From positions 1 through 64,000 of the forward strand of contig NZ_JADQDO010000011.1 in NCBI RefSeq assembly GCF_015694465.1: a stretch of 64,000 bases of DNA. The letters are read 5' to 3'. Numbering within the stretch: the first letter of the stretch is position 1; every line of letters begins with the position of its first letter. Positions 43,061 to 50,812 of this stretch are shown here, one piece after another. Below the pieces are notes generated by a model. The model saw only the letters and a list, made by a program, of their open reading frames with translations, was not told the DNA's origin and searched no databases. The translations under genes were made by a program, and so were the position numbers. The DNA is from Microvirga alba (GTDB taxonomy: Bacteria > Pseudomonadota > Alphaproteobacteria > Rhizobiales > Beijerinckiaceae).

Positions 43061-44795
43061 CGAGGTTCTCCATGATAAGGTACGGGAGACAAACGACGAA
43101 AGTCGTACCGTGCCCGGGCTCGCTGACACAGCTGATCGTGCCGGCGTGATCCTCGATGACAGCCTTGGCCTGAGCAAGGCCAAGCCCGGTTCCTCTGGCT
43201 TTCGTCGTGAAGAATGGATCGAATACGCGCCTTACCACGTCTTCCGGCATTCCGATCCCGTCATCCTCGACCCGCAATTCAAGGCATTCAGGCTGGAGAC
43301 TCATGATGACGGTGAGGTGCCCACCTTTCGAGGTCGCATCCATCGCATTCAGAATGAGGTTGAGAAGCGCTTGATAAAGTCGATCCGGATCTCCGAGAAC
43401 CACCGCTCCCGTGTTGCGGCCAAGAACCGCGCAAGTCAGGCCACGTTTCGCCAGCTCAGGAGCGGTAAACTCCACAACCCGCTCGACGACTTCCTTCATG
43501 AGTTCGATACGACGCTTATGAAGCTCTTTCGGCCGCACGAAATCGAGAATTTCCTGAACCAGGCGATCAATGCGCGACACCTCGTCAAGCACAAACCCGA
43601 TCAGGCGATCTTCGGAAGGCTTCAAGGCGGACTTCATTCGGACGACCTGACTTGACGTCTTGATAATGCCAAGCGGGTTGCGGATCTCGTGAGCGATAAC
43701 CGCAGCCGCCTCGCCGAGCGCAGCGAGCTGCTCCCGTCTCCTCATCTCTCCTTCCATGTTGCGAAGCCGTTCAAGTTGCTCACTCATGAGATTGAAGCCA
43801 GCGGCAAGTTCAGCGAGTTCGCGCCCGCCTTCTTCCCGAACACGACCAAGATAATCACCTGTGGCGACCGCTCTGAGGCCGAGCGTCAGGGCTTGCACGG
43901 GTTGAGAGATCCGCTGTGCAATCAGGGCCCCTACGAGAACAGAGAAGAAGCCAGCAACTCCCGCGAGAGCCAGGAAATATTGCCACTCGGAAAGGTTCTC
44001 AAACACCGCCGTCATACCCGCCACCCGGCAAGCGACGATGCCAACCAGGCGCCCCTGATCGTCTCGCAAGGCAGCAAAAGCTGTTGCAAGCCGATCCTGA
44101 GCATTACTGGATGAGATTGCGCTGGGCGCGCCACGCATGAGAGCACGATAGACACTCTCCGGAACACTCACCTGATCTTTGACCCCGTTCTTTCGCATGA
44201 TGGCAGGGCCATTTGGGCCGACTTGAAAGATCTTGATGTCGAGTGATTTGCTCGCTTGCGATGAGTTAAAGAAAGCCTCGTCGATCAAGTTGGCGACAAA
44301 GACGAAGTACTGCTTTCCAGCGATGTCAACGGCCCGCGCAGCTCCTCCGATCAAGGCGTCACGGCCGTTCACCCGAACACGATACAGCGACTTACGAGAA
44401 TCCTGCGGGGGCGCATCGACAAAATCAATTTGGCCAAAGGTGTATTCTCTTACGCCGTCCTCGCGGTAAATCTGAACATAGTCATAGCCGACAGACGCGA
44501 GGAGATCGGCGAAAGGGTGGACAAAGTGCTCAAACCGCCCCGGATCGATACCATTGCGATTGGAGAGCGCTGCCGCGATGATGGCTGCGGATTTATCAGC
44601 TTCGATTTTGGTCTCATCGGCGTCGCCTGCGAGAAAACGCGCCGTCTCTTCCAGCCAACGCTCAACATTGCGCTCGAACGCTACTGAAATTGCTTCTGCC
44701 GCGATATAGCTTGCGACCAAAACGGGAGGCGCGCTCACAAGCAGGAATGCTAGGATGAGGCGCCAACGCAGCGACAGGAGGCGGATGCTTGTCAT
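43035..44795 (-). CDS. Membrane sensor histidine kinase
   Basis: A 586-residue kinase. Helix 1 (about 9-30) and helix 2 (about 262-284) enclose a periplasmic sensor region of about 230 residues of PDC/dCache-like pattern. A HAMP linker follows, then the dimerisation helix with phospho-accepting His (VIAHEIRNPLG), N box (LLNLILNAMDAT), G1 (VEDDGIGMP), F box (DPFFTTKA) and G2 (GTGLGLA). The ATG at 44795 is preferred to one at 44864, which lies deep in the preceding gene. Cognate to the overlapping sigma-54 regulator. Confidence 0.92.
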   Translation of the reverse strand: MTSIRLLSLRWRLILAFLLVSAPPVLVASYIAAEAISVAFERNVERWLEETARFLAGDADETKIEADKSAAIIAAALSNRNGIDPGRFEHFVHPFADLLASVGYDYVQIYREDGVREYTFGQIDFVDAPPQDSRKSLYRVRVNGRDALIGGAARAVDIAGKQYFVFVANLIDEAFFNSSQASKSLDIKIFQVGPNGPAIMRKNGVKDQVSVPESVYRALMRGAPSAISSSNAQDRLATAFAALRDDQGRLVGIVACRVAGMTAVFENLSEWQYFLALAGVAGFFSVLVGALIAQRISQPVQALTLGLRAVATGDYLGRVREEGGRELAELAAGFNLMSEQLERLRNMEGEMRRREQLAALGEAAAVIAHEIRNPLGIIKTSSQVVRMKSALKPSEDRLIGFVLDEVSRIDRLVQEILDFVRPKELHKRRIELMKEVVERVVEFTAPELAKRGLTCAVLGRNTGAVVLGDPDRLYQALLNLILNAMDATSKGGHLTVIMSLQPECLELRVEDDGIGMPEDVVRRVFDPFFTTKARGTGLGLAQAKAVIEDHAGTISCVSEPGHGTTFVVCLPYLIMENLDEAVCSGR

Positions 44796-44805
44796 TGCGG
44801 CACAG

Positions 44806-45339
44806 TCAGCGCCCGCTGCAACGATTGAGTGCTTGTGCAGGACGGCGCCATGTGAGGGTCTCACCGAATGATTTAATAGTCAGGTAGCCGGTGACCTTCA
44901 AAACGTCGGGGCCAGCAGATCGTATCTCTAAATCGTAGGTCTTTCCTTCCTCAGGGTCATAGATGCGGCCTTGGTCCCAGCTGCCGTCCAACTGGGGCTT
45001 GAGGCCACCAATGATCTGCAATCCGCATACCGGATGAGAGCGCAGATTCGCGTCTGGGTTGTGCCGGTCAAGAAGCGGTCTGCCGTCCTCATCGTTACCG
45101 TCCTTCAACCAGATGACTCGCCCGCACCGCGCAGCCCCACATGCGGTGATTTCAACAGCGCTTTCACCATCGTCGACCAGCCAGACGCCTCTGATATCGG
45201 CCAGTTCGGCCGCAAGACTTGGTCCGGATAGGTTCACGACCACAATGGCGCTGACAAGGATCCCCCAGAGGCCGGACCACCTCCTCGCATTCTCTGTATT
45301 CTCATTCGCGTACGATGCGATCGGTCCATCTTCGATCAT
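44806..45339 (-). CDS. DUF2147 family secreted protein
   Basis: A 177-residue protein with a hydrophobic signal (WGILVSAIVVVNLSGPSLAA) and a compact domain: IRGVWLVDDGESAVEI, then CGAARCGRVIWLKDG and GRIYDPEEGKTYDLEI, the DUF2147 pattern of periplasmic small beta proteins. The function of the family is not known; members are often envelope proteins. The ATG at 45339 shares a base with the stop of the preceding gene (TAATG), which fixes the start. Confidence 0.82.
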   Translation of the reverse strand: MIEDGPIASYANENTENARRWSGLWGILVSAIVVVNLSGPSLAAELADIRGVWLVDDGESAVEITACGAARCGRVIWLKDGNDEDGRPLLDRHNPDANLRSHPVCGLQIIGGLKPQLDGSWDQGRIYDPEEGKTYDLEIRSAGPDVLKVTGYLTIKSFGETLTWRRPAQALNRCSGR

Positions 45340-46502
45340 TAAAGTCTCCCGAAGGCTTTTATATGCTTGAGATCGGGGTCCCAACGGTCGAATGCGAGCA
45401 GAGGTGCCGCCAGTCTGATCACACGATTGATGAGGGGGTTCCGATGTTTCACGAGATTCCAGGACGGAACGAGCTGGCTTCCAAGTCTGACCTTGGATCC
45501 ATAGGCCGTTTGCCCGGATTGTAAAACTGCCCTCCCCGTTTCCAGGCAGAAGCGGACGTTCTCCATCCAGCTGACGATGTAGAGATTATTTTCCCGTGCC
45601 AAGGGGTAGGCCATGCCAAGAAACTTGTCGATAACACGATCCTCCTCGAGGAGTAGGAGGTTAAATGCCGCAAGTTGCCCATCGATCCTGTAGAGAATGA
45701 ACAGGGCCCGGTCGCCCAGTTGCTCGGCTATCGCCGCGAAATAGTTCTCGGGCAGCTCTTCGAAATCGCCGTATCGTACCGAGCTGTTGGCACGTGTCGA
45801 CTGGTAGAGCGCCTCTATTTCGCTGGCCACGCCATCAATGTCGGTGCGCCGCTCGACAGTTATAGCTTTACTCTTCTTCAGCTTACGACGAACATCTTTA
45901 CGCATGTGAGCGGACAGTCGGCTCAAATAGGCGTCCCATGATTCTGGGATATTCAGGGCGGCAACCGGAAGGCTGCGGATCTCCCCGTACTGCCGCTGCG
46001 AGAGTGGCCGATTCAAAAGATCCCGGTCTGGTCCAGCCAAGTCTTTGTACGCAATCAGGGCTGCTCCAAGCCGTCGGGCTTCGCTCTCAACGAGAGATAT
46101 CAGCGCATTGATGGCCCGCGCCTGTTCTTCGCGCGTCAGTCCCGGCCGTATAGCGATGTGGCAGCGATCCGCATAGGGCGATCCGATGCCAAGCAGACGC
46201 CATTCGAGAAGCTTTGGAAATTTTGCCGCCAACCTTGCCCCGAAGCGCCCGAGGAGTCCTTGGAAAGGCGTATCCAGTCGATATGAGATCGTGAAAAGTG
46301 GGGCCGCGATCAACAGTCCCTTTTCATCACGGACTTCAGCTGCGGAGATGGGATTCCTCTCCGATGGCGCATGCTCGCACGCACGGTAATAGCGCCAGCC
46401 CTCGACCTCATTTGGAAAGCAGCCCGTCCACTCGTTCTCAGGAAGTGTACTGACACCGTCGACGATCCGCAACGTAAGACCCGCGAATGGATCAGGCGAC
46501 AT
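45339..46502 (-). CDS. GNAT/BioF2-like acyltransferase (CelD-like)
   Basis: A 387-residue protein with the double-GNAT layout of the BioF2-like/FemAB-related acetyltransferases. The second half carries RKDVRRKLKKSKAITVERRTD, EIEALYQSTRAN and ALFILYRIDGQLAAFNLLLLEED, common in CelD/polysaccharide-associated members. It should transfer an acyl or aminoacyl group to an amine. Soluble. The ATG at 46502 overlaps the hydrolase stop by 11 bases. Substrates are probably made by the aminotransferases and arginase-fold enzyme of this operon. Confidence 0.75.
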   Translation of the reverse strand: MSPDPFAGLTLRIVDGVSTLPENEWTGCFPNEVEGWRYYRACEHAPSERNPISAAEVRDEKGLLIAAPLFTISYRLDTPFQGLLGRFGARLAAKFPKLLEWRLLGIGSPYADRCHIAIRPGLTREEQARAINALISLVESEARRLGAALIAYKDLAGPDRDLLNRPLSQRQYGEIRSLPVAALNIPESWDAYLSRLSAHMRKDVRRKLKKSKAITVERRTDIDGVASEIEALYQSTRANSSVRYGDFEELPENYFAAIAEQLGDRALFILYRIDGQLAAFNLLLLEEDRVIDKFLGMAYPLARENNLYIVSWMENVRFCLETGRAVLQSGQTAYGSKVRLGSQLVPSWNLVKHRNPLINRVIRLAAPLLAFDRWDPDLKHIKAFGRL

Positions 46503-47340
46503 AACGGCGACCCATTTGGTAGTCCTGCCGCCTCGCATCGTCGCCGATGAAAGTTTCAACGAACCCGGCGCACCGCTCAGTCACCAATTTACGTTGTCGA
46601 TCAATCGTGACGAGGTGATAGCTGTCATCGAGCACAAGCGCCTCGACAAGGCCACCAAGATGCCGCTGAAGGTAGAATGCGTTCGAAAGATCGGCCATAT
46701 CGTCCTCACGCGCATGAACGATCAAGGTGCGCTGCCGGATCCGATGAAGATCCTTCTTCACAGTTTTGATCAGACGCGACAGTTCAAGCACTGAACTGCC
46801 CGGCGTAGCTGGAAGACCCGCCTCACTGCTATCGTCGCCGAACATCGCGTTCGCAATGATGGTGCGTGTTCGCTCATCCTTGATGCCATACGGCTCCTGC
46901 TCCATGAACCGCCAGCGGCGCCCGATCGGCGTTTGGATGAACAACTGGAGGAGGAACCGGTACCACGGCGTCGACCAACCGTCATACCAGAGTGTCGGCG
47001 CAAGCATGACAAGGCCGTGCACGCTCTGAGAATGCTGAGCCGCAAGCCTCGCGGCAAGGACGGCTCCCATGGACAAGCCGCCGACAATGATCGTGCTGCA
47101 CCGAGCCTCCAATTGAGAGAGAGCCGCCTCAGCGCTTACATACCAATCTGTCCAGCGAGTGCTGGCCAAGTCCGCCTCAGTCCCGCAATGTCCCGCAAGT
47201 TGGCAGCAAAGGACCGTGGCGCCGGTTTCCGAGAGCCGTCGGCCAGTCGATTTCATTTCGGTGGGCGTCCCTCCGAGGCCGTGAATAAGCAGAACGCCCA
47301 TCTCCCCTCCCTCGAAGAGGAGGGAACGATCTCTTATCAT
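46492..47340 (-). CDS. Alpha/beta hydrolase (carboxylesterase/monoacylglycerol lipase-like)
   Basis: A 282-residue hydrolase: LLIHGLGGTPTEM oxyanion region, nucleophile elbow GGLSMGAV, acid in VHAREDDMADL and His in DSYHLVTID, the arrangement of Est30-like esterases. The ATG at 47340 has AAGGAG eight bases upstream, so the longer start at 47382 is rejected. No signal peptide. In the operon it could release or transfer an acyl group. Confidence 0.85.
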   Translation of the reverse strand: MIRDRSLLFEGGEMGVLLIHGLGGTPTEMKSTGRRLSETGATVLCCQLAGHCGTEADLASTRWTDWYVSAEAALSQLEARCSTIIVGGLSMGAVLAARLAAQHSQSVHGLVMLAPTLWYDGWSTPWYRFLLQLFIQTPIGRRWRFMEQEPYGIKDERTRTIIANAMFGDDSSEAGLPATPGSSVLELSRLIKTVKKDLHRIRQRTLIVHAREDDMADLSNAFYLQRHLGGLVEALVLDDSYHLVTIDRQRKLVTERCAGFVETFIGDDARRQDYQMGRRYVA

Positions 47341-47435
47341 GATACAATCTCCTTGAAATATCTTGAAATATATTGTTGCCATCGCGCTCCAAAGCCGGCC
47401 AGTCGCAGCAGTGAAGTGTCCCGCGACATCGCGTG

Positions 47436-48353
47436 TCAGTGCAGGATGGCCCGCAGCCGTTTCAGGACACGCCGGTTTGCAGCATCGTTAGTGACGTTAG
47501 CTTCCTTCAAACACGGCGTCTTGGATGGCCTGTCGGTTGCGGATAGAAAGGCTCGAAAAGGATCGCGAAAGCGTGGCGGAGAGTAGTCGCCGCATACATC
47601 AACTCCAAGAATCCCGCGGCCGACGGAGAGGCGCTCTATCGCCTCAAGCACCTGATCGAGGTCCATTCTCCCTTGATCCCAATTGGTTATAGCCTCGTGT
47701 GAGTCGAGCACATCCTTATCGAGAGTGATCCAAATCGGCGTCGGAGGCAGCCGCTGAGAGAGTTCGGCGACAAAATCACTCCATGGTTCATCAGACAGCT
47801 TGCGCCATTTCAAATATCGGCCTTGAGTTTGAACACTTGGACCATTGACGGGTCTCCCGAAGAGACGCGTCGAGTCTGCATCCCACGCATAAACCTCAAG
47901 CGCTCCCTCCCGAATGGCGTCCAAGTTGGCCATCTTGAATTCGGGCAGCGACAAGTCCTTGCCACAAGGCCCGATCGTCACGATGCGGGTGACGTGACGA
48001 AGCTTTAGTGCATGATTGATCCACGAGCCGCAGTTTACGGTAGCAGGAAAACGCACCCAATCGGGATGATTGTCGAAGTGAATGACGGTGACTTCCTCGC
48101 GGACTCGCTGCAGCAGCGAGAAGGTCAGGTGATGAAAGTCACCCGACCCGAGGAATGTGATGTCGCCGGAGCCCAGCCCGATCGCATCTAATCGACCCTG
48201 CAGCTCCCTGAGAGAATTGCGGTTCGCCACGATCCTAAGCTTAGGGGCGAGGTCGCGCGCATCCACAACCGTCGCCTCACCGGAAGCGACGAGTTCGATC
48301 GCAAAGGGTTGGGCCGTGACGGATCCATCGCAGTCGAGGATGCACACCCGCAC
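47436..48353 (-). CDS. Arginase/agmatinase-fold hydrolase
   Basis: A 305-residue protein keeping the binuclear manganese ligands of ureohydrolases: GSGDFHH (in place of GGDHS), HFDNHPDW (D-x-H-x-D) and ITLDKDVLD (D-x-D). The family cleaves guanidino groups to urea or formimino groups to formamide. Flanking loops differ from true arginases, so the substrate is likely a guanidino- or amidino-containing pathway compound. It starts five bases after the aminotransferase stop. Confidence 0.8.
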   Translation of the reverse strand: MRVCILDCDGSVTAQPFAIELVASGEATVVDARDLAPKLRIVANRNSLRELQGRLDAIGLGSGDITFLGSGDFHHLTFSLLQRVREEVTVIHFDNHPDWVRFPATVNCGSWINHALKLRHVTRIVTIGPCGKDLSLPEFKMANLDAIREGALEVYAWDADSTRLFGRPVNGPSVQTQGRYLKWRKLSDEPWSDFVAELSQRLPPTPIWITLDKDVLDSHEAITNWDQGRMDLDQVLEAIERLSVGRGILGVDVCGDYSPPRFRDPFRAFLSATDRPSKTPCLKEANVTNDAANRRVLKRLRAILH

Positions 48354-48358
48354 GAGGG

Positions 48359-49786
48359 TCAGCTCCGCGAAACGCGGGTGAACAGCTGATCCAAGAGAGC
48401 GATCGCCAAATCGATTTCTTCGTATGAAATCGTCAAGGATGGCGCCAGCGTGATCACGTTCTTGTAGTATCCACCGATATCAAGCACGAGGCCATACGTC
48501 TTGCCATTGTGGATAAGATCTCCCTTCAGAGCCTCGTCGACCATACGGTCCACAAGGGCCTTCGATGGGGTATAGGAGTCGTGCGGCTCACAAATCTCGA
48601 TCCGGAGCGCCAGGCCGAGACCATCCACATCGCCGACGATCTTGTGTCGACGCTTCAGATCCTCGAGACCTTGCAGGAAGTAAGCGCCCTTCTGCATCGT
48701 GGTCGTTTCGAAGTCCTCCTCCTGAGCCATGCGCATCGTCTCGAGCGCGACGGCGGTGCCAAGCGGGTTGGCATTGAAGGTCGAGTGCGTCGAGCCTGCG
48801 GGGAAGATCGTCGGATTGATCAGCTCCTCGCGCGCCCAAATGCCCGAGAGAGGGTTGAGCCCGTTCGTGATCGCCTTGCCGAACACGATGACGTCAGGCT
48901 GAACTCCGAAATGCTCGATCGACCAGAGCTTACCCGTGCGATAGAGGCCCATCTGAATCTCGTCTACAACGAGCAAAATCCCGTAACGGTCCAAAACTTT
49001 CTTGAGCTCAACAAAAAAATTCTTCGGCGGAATGACGTATCCACCTGTTCCCTGAATCGGCTCAACGTAGAACGCGGCGAATTCCGCTTGCTGAGCCTTG
49101 GGATCCCAGACGCCGTTATATTCGCTTTCAAACAGGCGCTCGAATTGCTTGACGCAGTGAAGCCCGTACTCCTCCTTGCTCATCCCGCGCGGGCCACGGA
49201 AATGATAGGGGAACGGGATGAATTGCGCTCTCTCGCCAAAGTGTCCGAAACGACGGCGATAGCGATAGGATGATGTGATCGCCGACGCACCGAGTGTCCG
49301 CCCGTGATAGCCGCCCTCGAAGGCGAACATCAAGCTCTTGCCGCCCGTGGCATTCCGCACAAGCTTAAGAGAGTCCTCGACGGCCTGCGCACCGCCAACA
49401 TTGAAATGGACGCGCCCTTTGCGGCCAAACTTTTCCTCGGCATCACGCGCGATCAACGTGGCAAGCTCAATCTTCTCTCGATGCAGATACTGACTTGCAA
49501 CCTGCGGCAGGCGATCCAGCTGGCTCTTCAAGGTGTTATTGAGACGGCGATTGGCGTAACCGAAGTTCACCGCAGAGTACCACATCTGAAGATCGAGGTA
49601 CTGTTTGCCTTCCATGTCATACATGAACGAGCCGTCGCAGCGATCGAAGATCTTCGGCACATCCGTGTAGTGAACCGTATCTCCATGGGAACAATACTGG
49701 GCTTCGAGTGCGAGCAAGTCCTCCTCATCCGTCGTGGCTGCGCCTAATTGCGCGTTTGCAAGGCGAGCGGCTGCACTAGTCGGCAT
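48359..49786 (-). CDS. Class III PLP aminotransferase
   Basis: A 475-residue omega-aminotransferase-type enzyme. FNVGGAQAVEDSLKLVRNAT binds the cofactor phosphate, VVDEIQMGLYRTGKLW holds the ring-contact Asp, and VIFGKAITNGLNPLSG has the Schiff-base Lys. Members act on terminal amines such as ornithine, lysine, diaminobutyrate or polyamines. The ATG at 49786 overlaps the HAD gene stop by 11 bases. Together with the arginase-fold enzyme it suggests metabolism of a diamine or basic amino acid. Confidence 0.88.
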   Translation of the reverse strand: MPTSAAARLANAQLGAATTDEEDLLALEAQYCSHGDTVHYTDVPKIFDRCDGSFMYDMEGKQYLDLQMWYSAVNFGYANRRLNNTLKSQLDRLPQVASQYLHREKIELATLIARDAEEKFGRKGRVHFNVGGAQAVEDSLKLVRNATGGKSLMFAFEGGYHGRTLGASAITSSYRYRRRFGHFGERAQFIPFPYHFRGPRGMSKEEYGLHCVKQFERLFESEYNGVWDPKAQQAEFAAFYVEPIQGTGGYVIPPKNFFVELKKVLDRYGILLVVDEIQMGLYRTGKLWSIEHFGVQPDVIVFGKAITNGLNPLSGIWAREELINPTIFPAGSTHSTFNANPLGTAVALETMRMAQEEDFETTTMQKGAYFLQGLEDLKRRHKIVGDVDGLGLALRIEICEPHDSYTPSKALVDRMVDEALKGDLIHNGKTYGLVLDIGGYYKNVITLAPSLTISYEEIDLAIALLDQLFTRVSRS

Positions 49787-50489
49787 GATGATGATCCTTG
49801 TCTTTTTGGGTGAGAGAGAGTTGCGACCGTAGTTGCGTGGCTTCCAGGTCCGCGATCCAGCGCATGAAAGTCGGTTGCAAGTCGGAGAAGGTTGCGTAGG
49901 GCAGATGCTGCAGGCCTGTCGCACGGCAGTGCGCCAGAAGCTTCCCTTTCGCGAAGACGATGTCGGCCCGTTCGGCCGCGCAAAAATCCGAGCGGCCATC
50001 GCCGATCAAAACACGCCGACCATGGGTCTCCGCCATGCTGGAGCATTTACAGTGGCCGGCGAGAGACCGGCAGCCTTCGCGGGCAAAGGGGAAACCGAGC
50101 TTCCACTTCGTCTCACCCAGCCACTCGAGATGATTTGCCACGACAGGAAGCGTCAGACCGAGGCGGCGAAGGGCGGTCTTAATCGTACGATCGAGCCCAT
50201 CAGACACAATCGTAACGGGAAACCCGAGCTGCTCGCAAAAGCGCACGAACGAAGAGAAGGCCGGATCAAGTGGTATCGTTTCGAGCCAACAATCGAGCTC
50301 ATTAGGAGAAACGTTCAGCAGGCTAATCTGCCGGATCATGCATTCCTGCGAGCCGATTTCACCCCTCTCCCAAGCGGCCTCGATCTCCTGCCATTCCGGC
50401 GCTGCAAAGTGCTGCAGCAGGAGGTCTGTCGTATCGGTGAGAGAGATCGTGCCGTCGAAATCGATATAGACGTGAGGAGACAGATACAT
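49776..50489 (-). CDS. HAD-IB family phosphatase (MtnX/SerB-like)
   Basis: A 237-residue HAD hydrolase: motif I YIDFDGTISLTD near residue 8, motif II VTIVSDGLD, a motif III Lys in the ETKWKLGFP region and motif IV IGDGRSDFCAAE. Length and motifs fit MtnX- or SerB-like phosphatases of small phosphomonoesters. The ATG at 50489 fits the predicted sigma-54 transcription start near 50507, while the longer frame to 50549 would begin upstream of it. It is the first gene of the twelve-gene operon. Confidence 0.82.
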   Translation of the reverse strand: MYLSPHVYIDFDGTISLTDTTDLLLQHFAAPEWQEIEAAWERGEIGSQECMIRQISLLNVSPNELDCWLETIPLDPAFSSFVRFCEQLGFPVTIVSDGLDRTIKTALRRLGLTLPVVANHLEWLGETKWKLGFPFAREGCRSLAGHCKCSSMAETHGRRVLIGDGRSDFCAAERADIVFAKGKLLAHCRATGLQHLPYATFSDLQPTFMRWIADLEATQLRSQLSLTQKDKDHHHAD

Positions 50490-50517
50490 TGCGAAACCGT
50501 GTTGACGGCTCGCTACA

Positions 50518-50533
50518 AGCAAAATGCGCGCCA
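50518..50533 (-). promoter_or_regulatory. Sigma-54 promoter for the minus-strand operon
   Basis: Read on the minus strand the site is TGGCGCGCATTTTGCT, matching the sigma-54 consensus TGGCACG-N4-TTGCW at every defined base but one, with exact GG-to-GC spacing. Transcription would begin near 50507, about 18 bases ahead of the HAD ATG. The operon itself encodes a sigma-54 activator. Confidence 0.75.
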
Positions 50534-50598
50534 AACGCCGGAAGCCCAAAAACTCAAGCTTTTACGTCATTTCGTAACCTGGGTCGGAGCAACATAAA

Positions 50599-50614
50599 AT
50601 GGAGCTTCCTCCAT
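50599..50614. promoter_or_regulatory. Palindrome, candidate upstream activator site
   Basis: ATGGAG-CTTC-CTCCAT is an inverted repeat with six-bp arms lying about 90-105 bp upstream of the predicted minus-strand start and 135-150 bp from the plus-strand start. This is the usual distance for an enhancer bound by an NtrC-type regulator with a Fis-like DNA-binding domain. Confidence 0.5.
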
Positions 50615-50723
50615 CGTGCGGGGGTTCAATCGGATGGAAATGATCTAAAAGAACGTCGTTGGTGTGCCTGAAGCATAGCGTCGAACGCGGTCGCACAAGG
50701 GGTCGCGCAGCGCCTGAGAGATT

Positions 50724-50739
50724 AGGCATGATTTTTGCT
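50724..50739 (+). promoter_or_regulatory. Sigma-54 promoter for the methyltransferase gene
   Basis: AGGCATGATTTTTGCT matches TGGCACG-N4-TTGCW except for the first base and one C-to-T change, with correct 12-bp GG-to-GC spacing. Transcription would begin near 50750, leaving a leader of about 60 bases before the GTG at 50813. A weaker sigma-54-like site (TGGTGTG-CCTG-AAGCA) lies at 50660-50675. Confidence 0.72.
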
Positions 50740-50812
50740 GAGCCGAAGGGCCCCCATCTGCCGCCAAGGGCTCCCCCGACGGCAAACCTCATCTTAATCC
50801 GGATCTGCGAAC

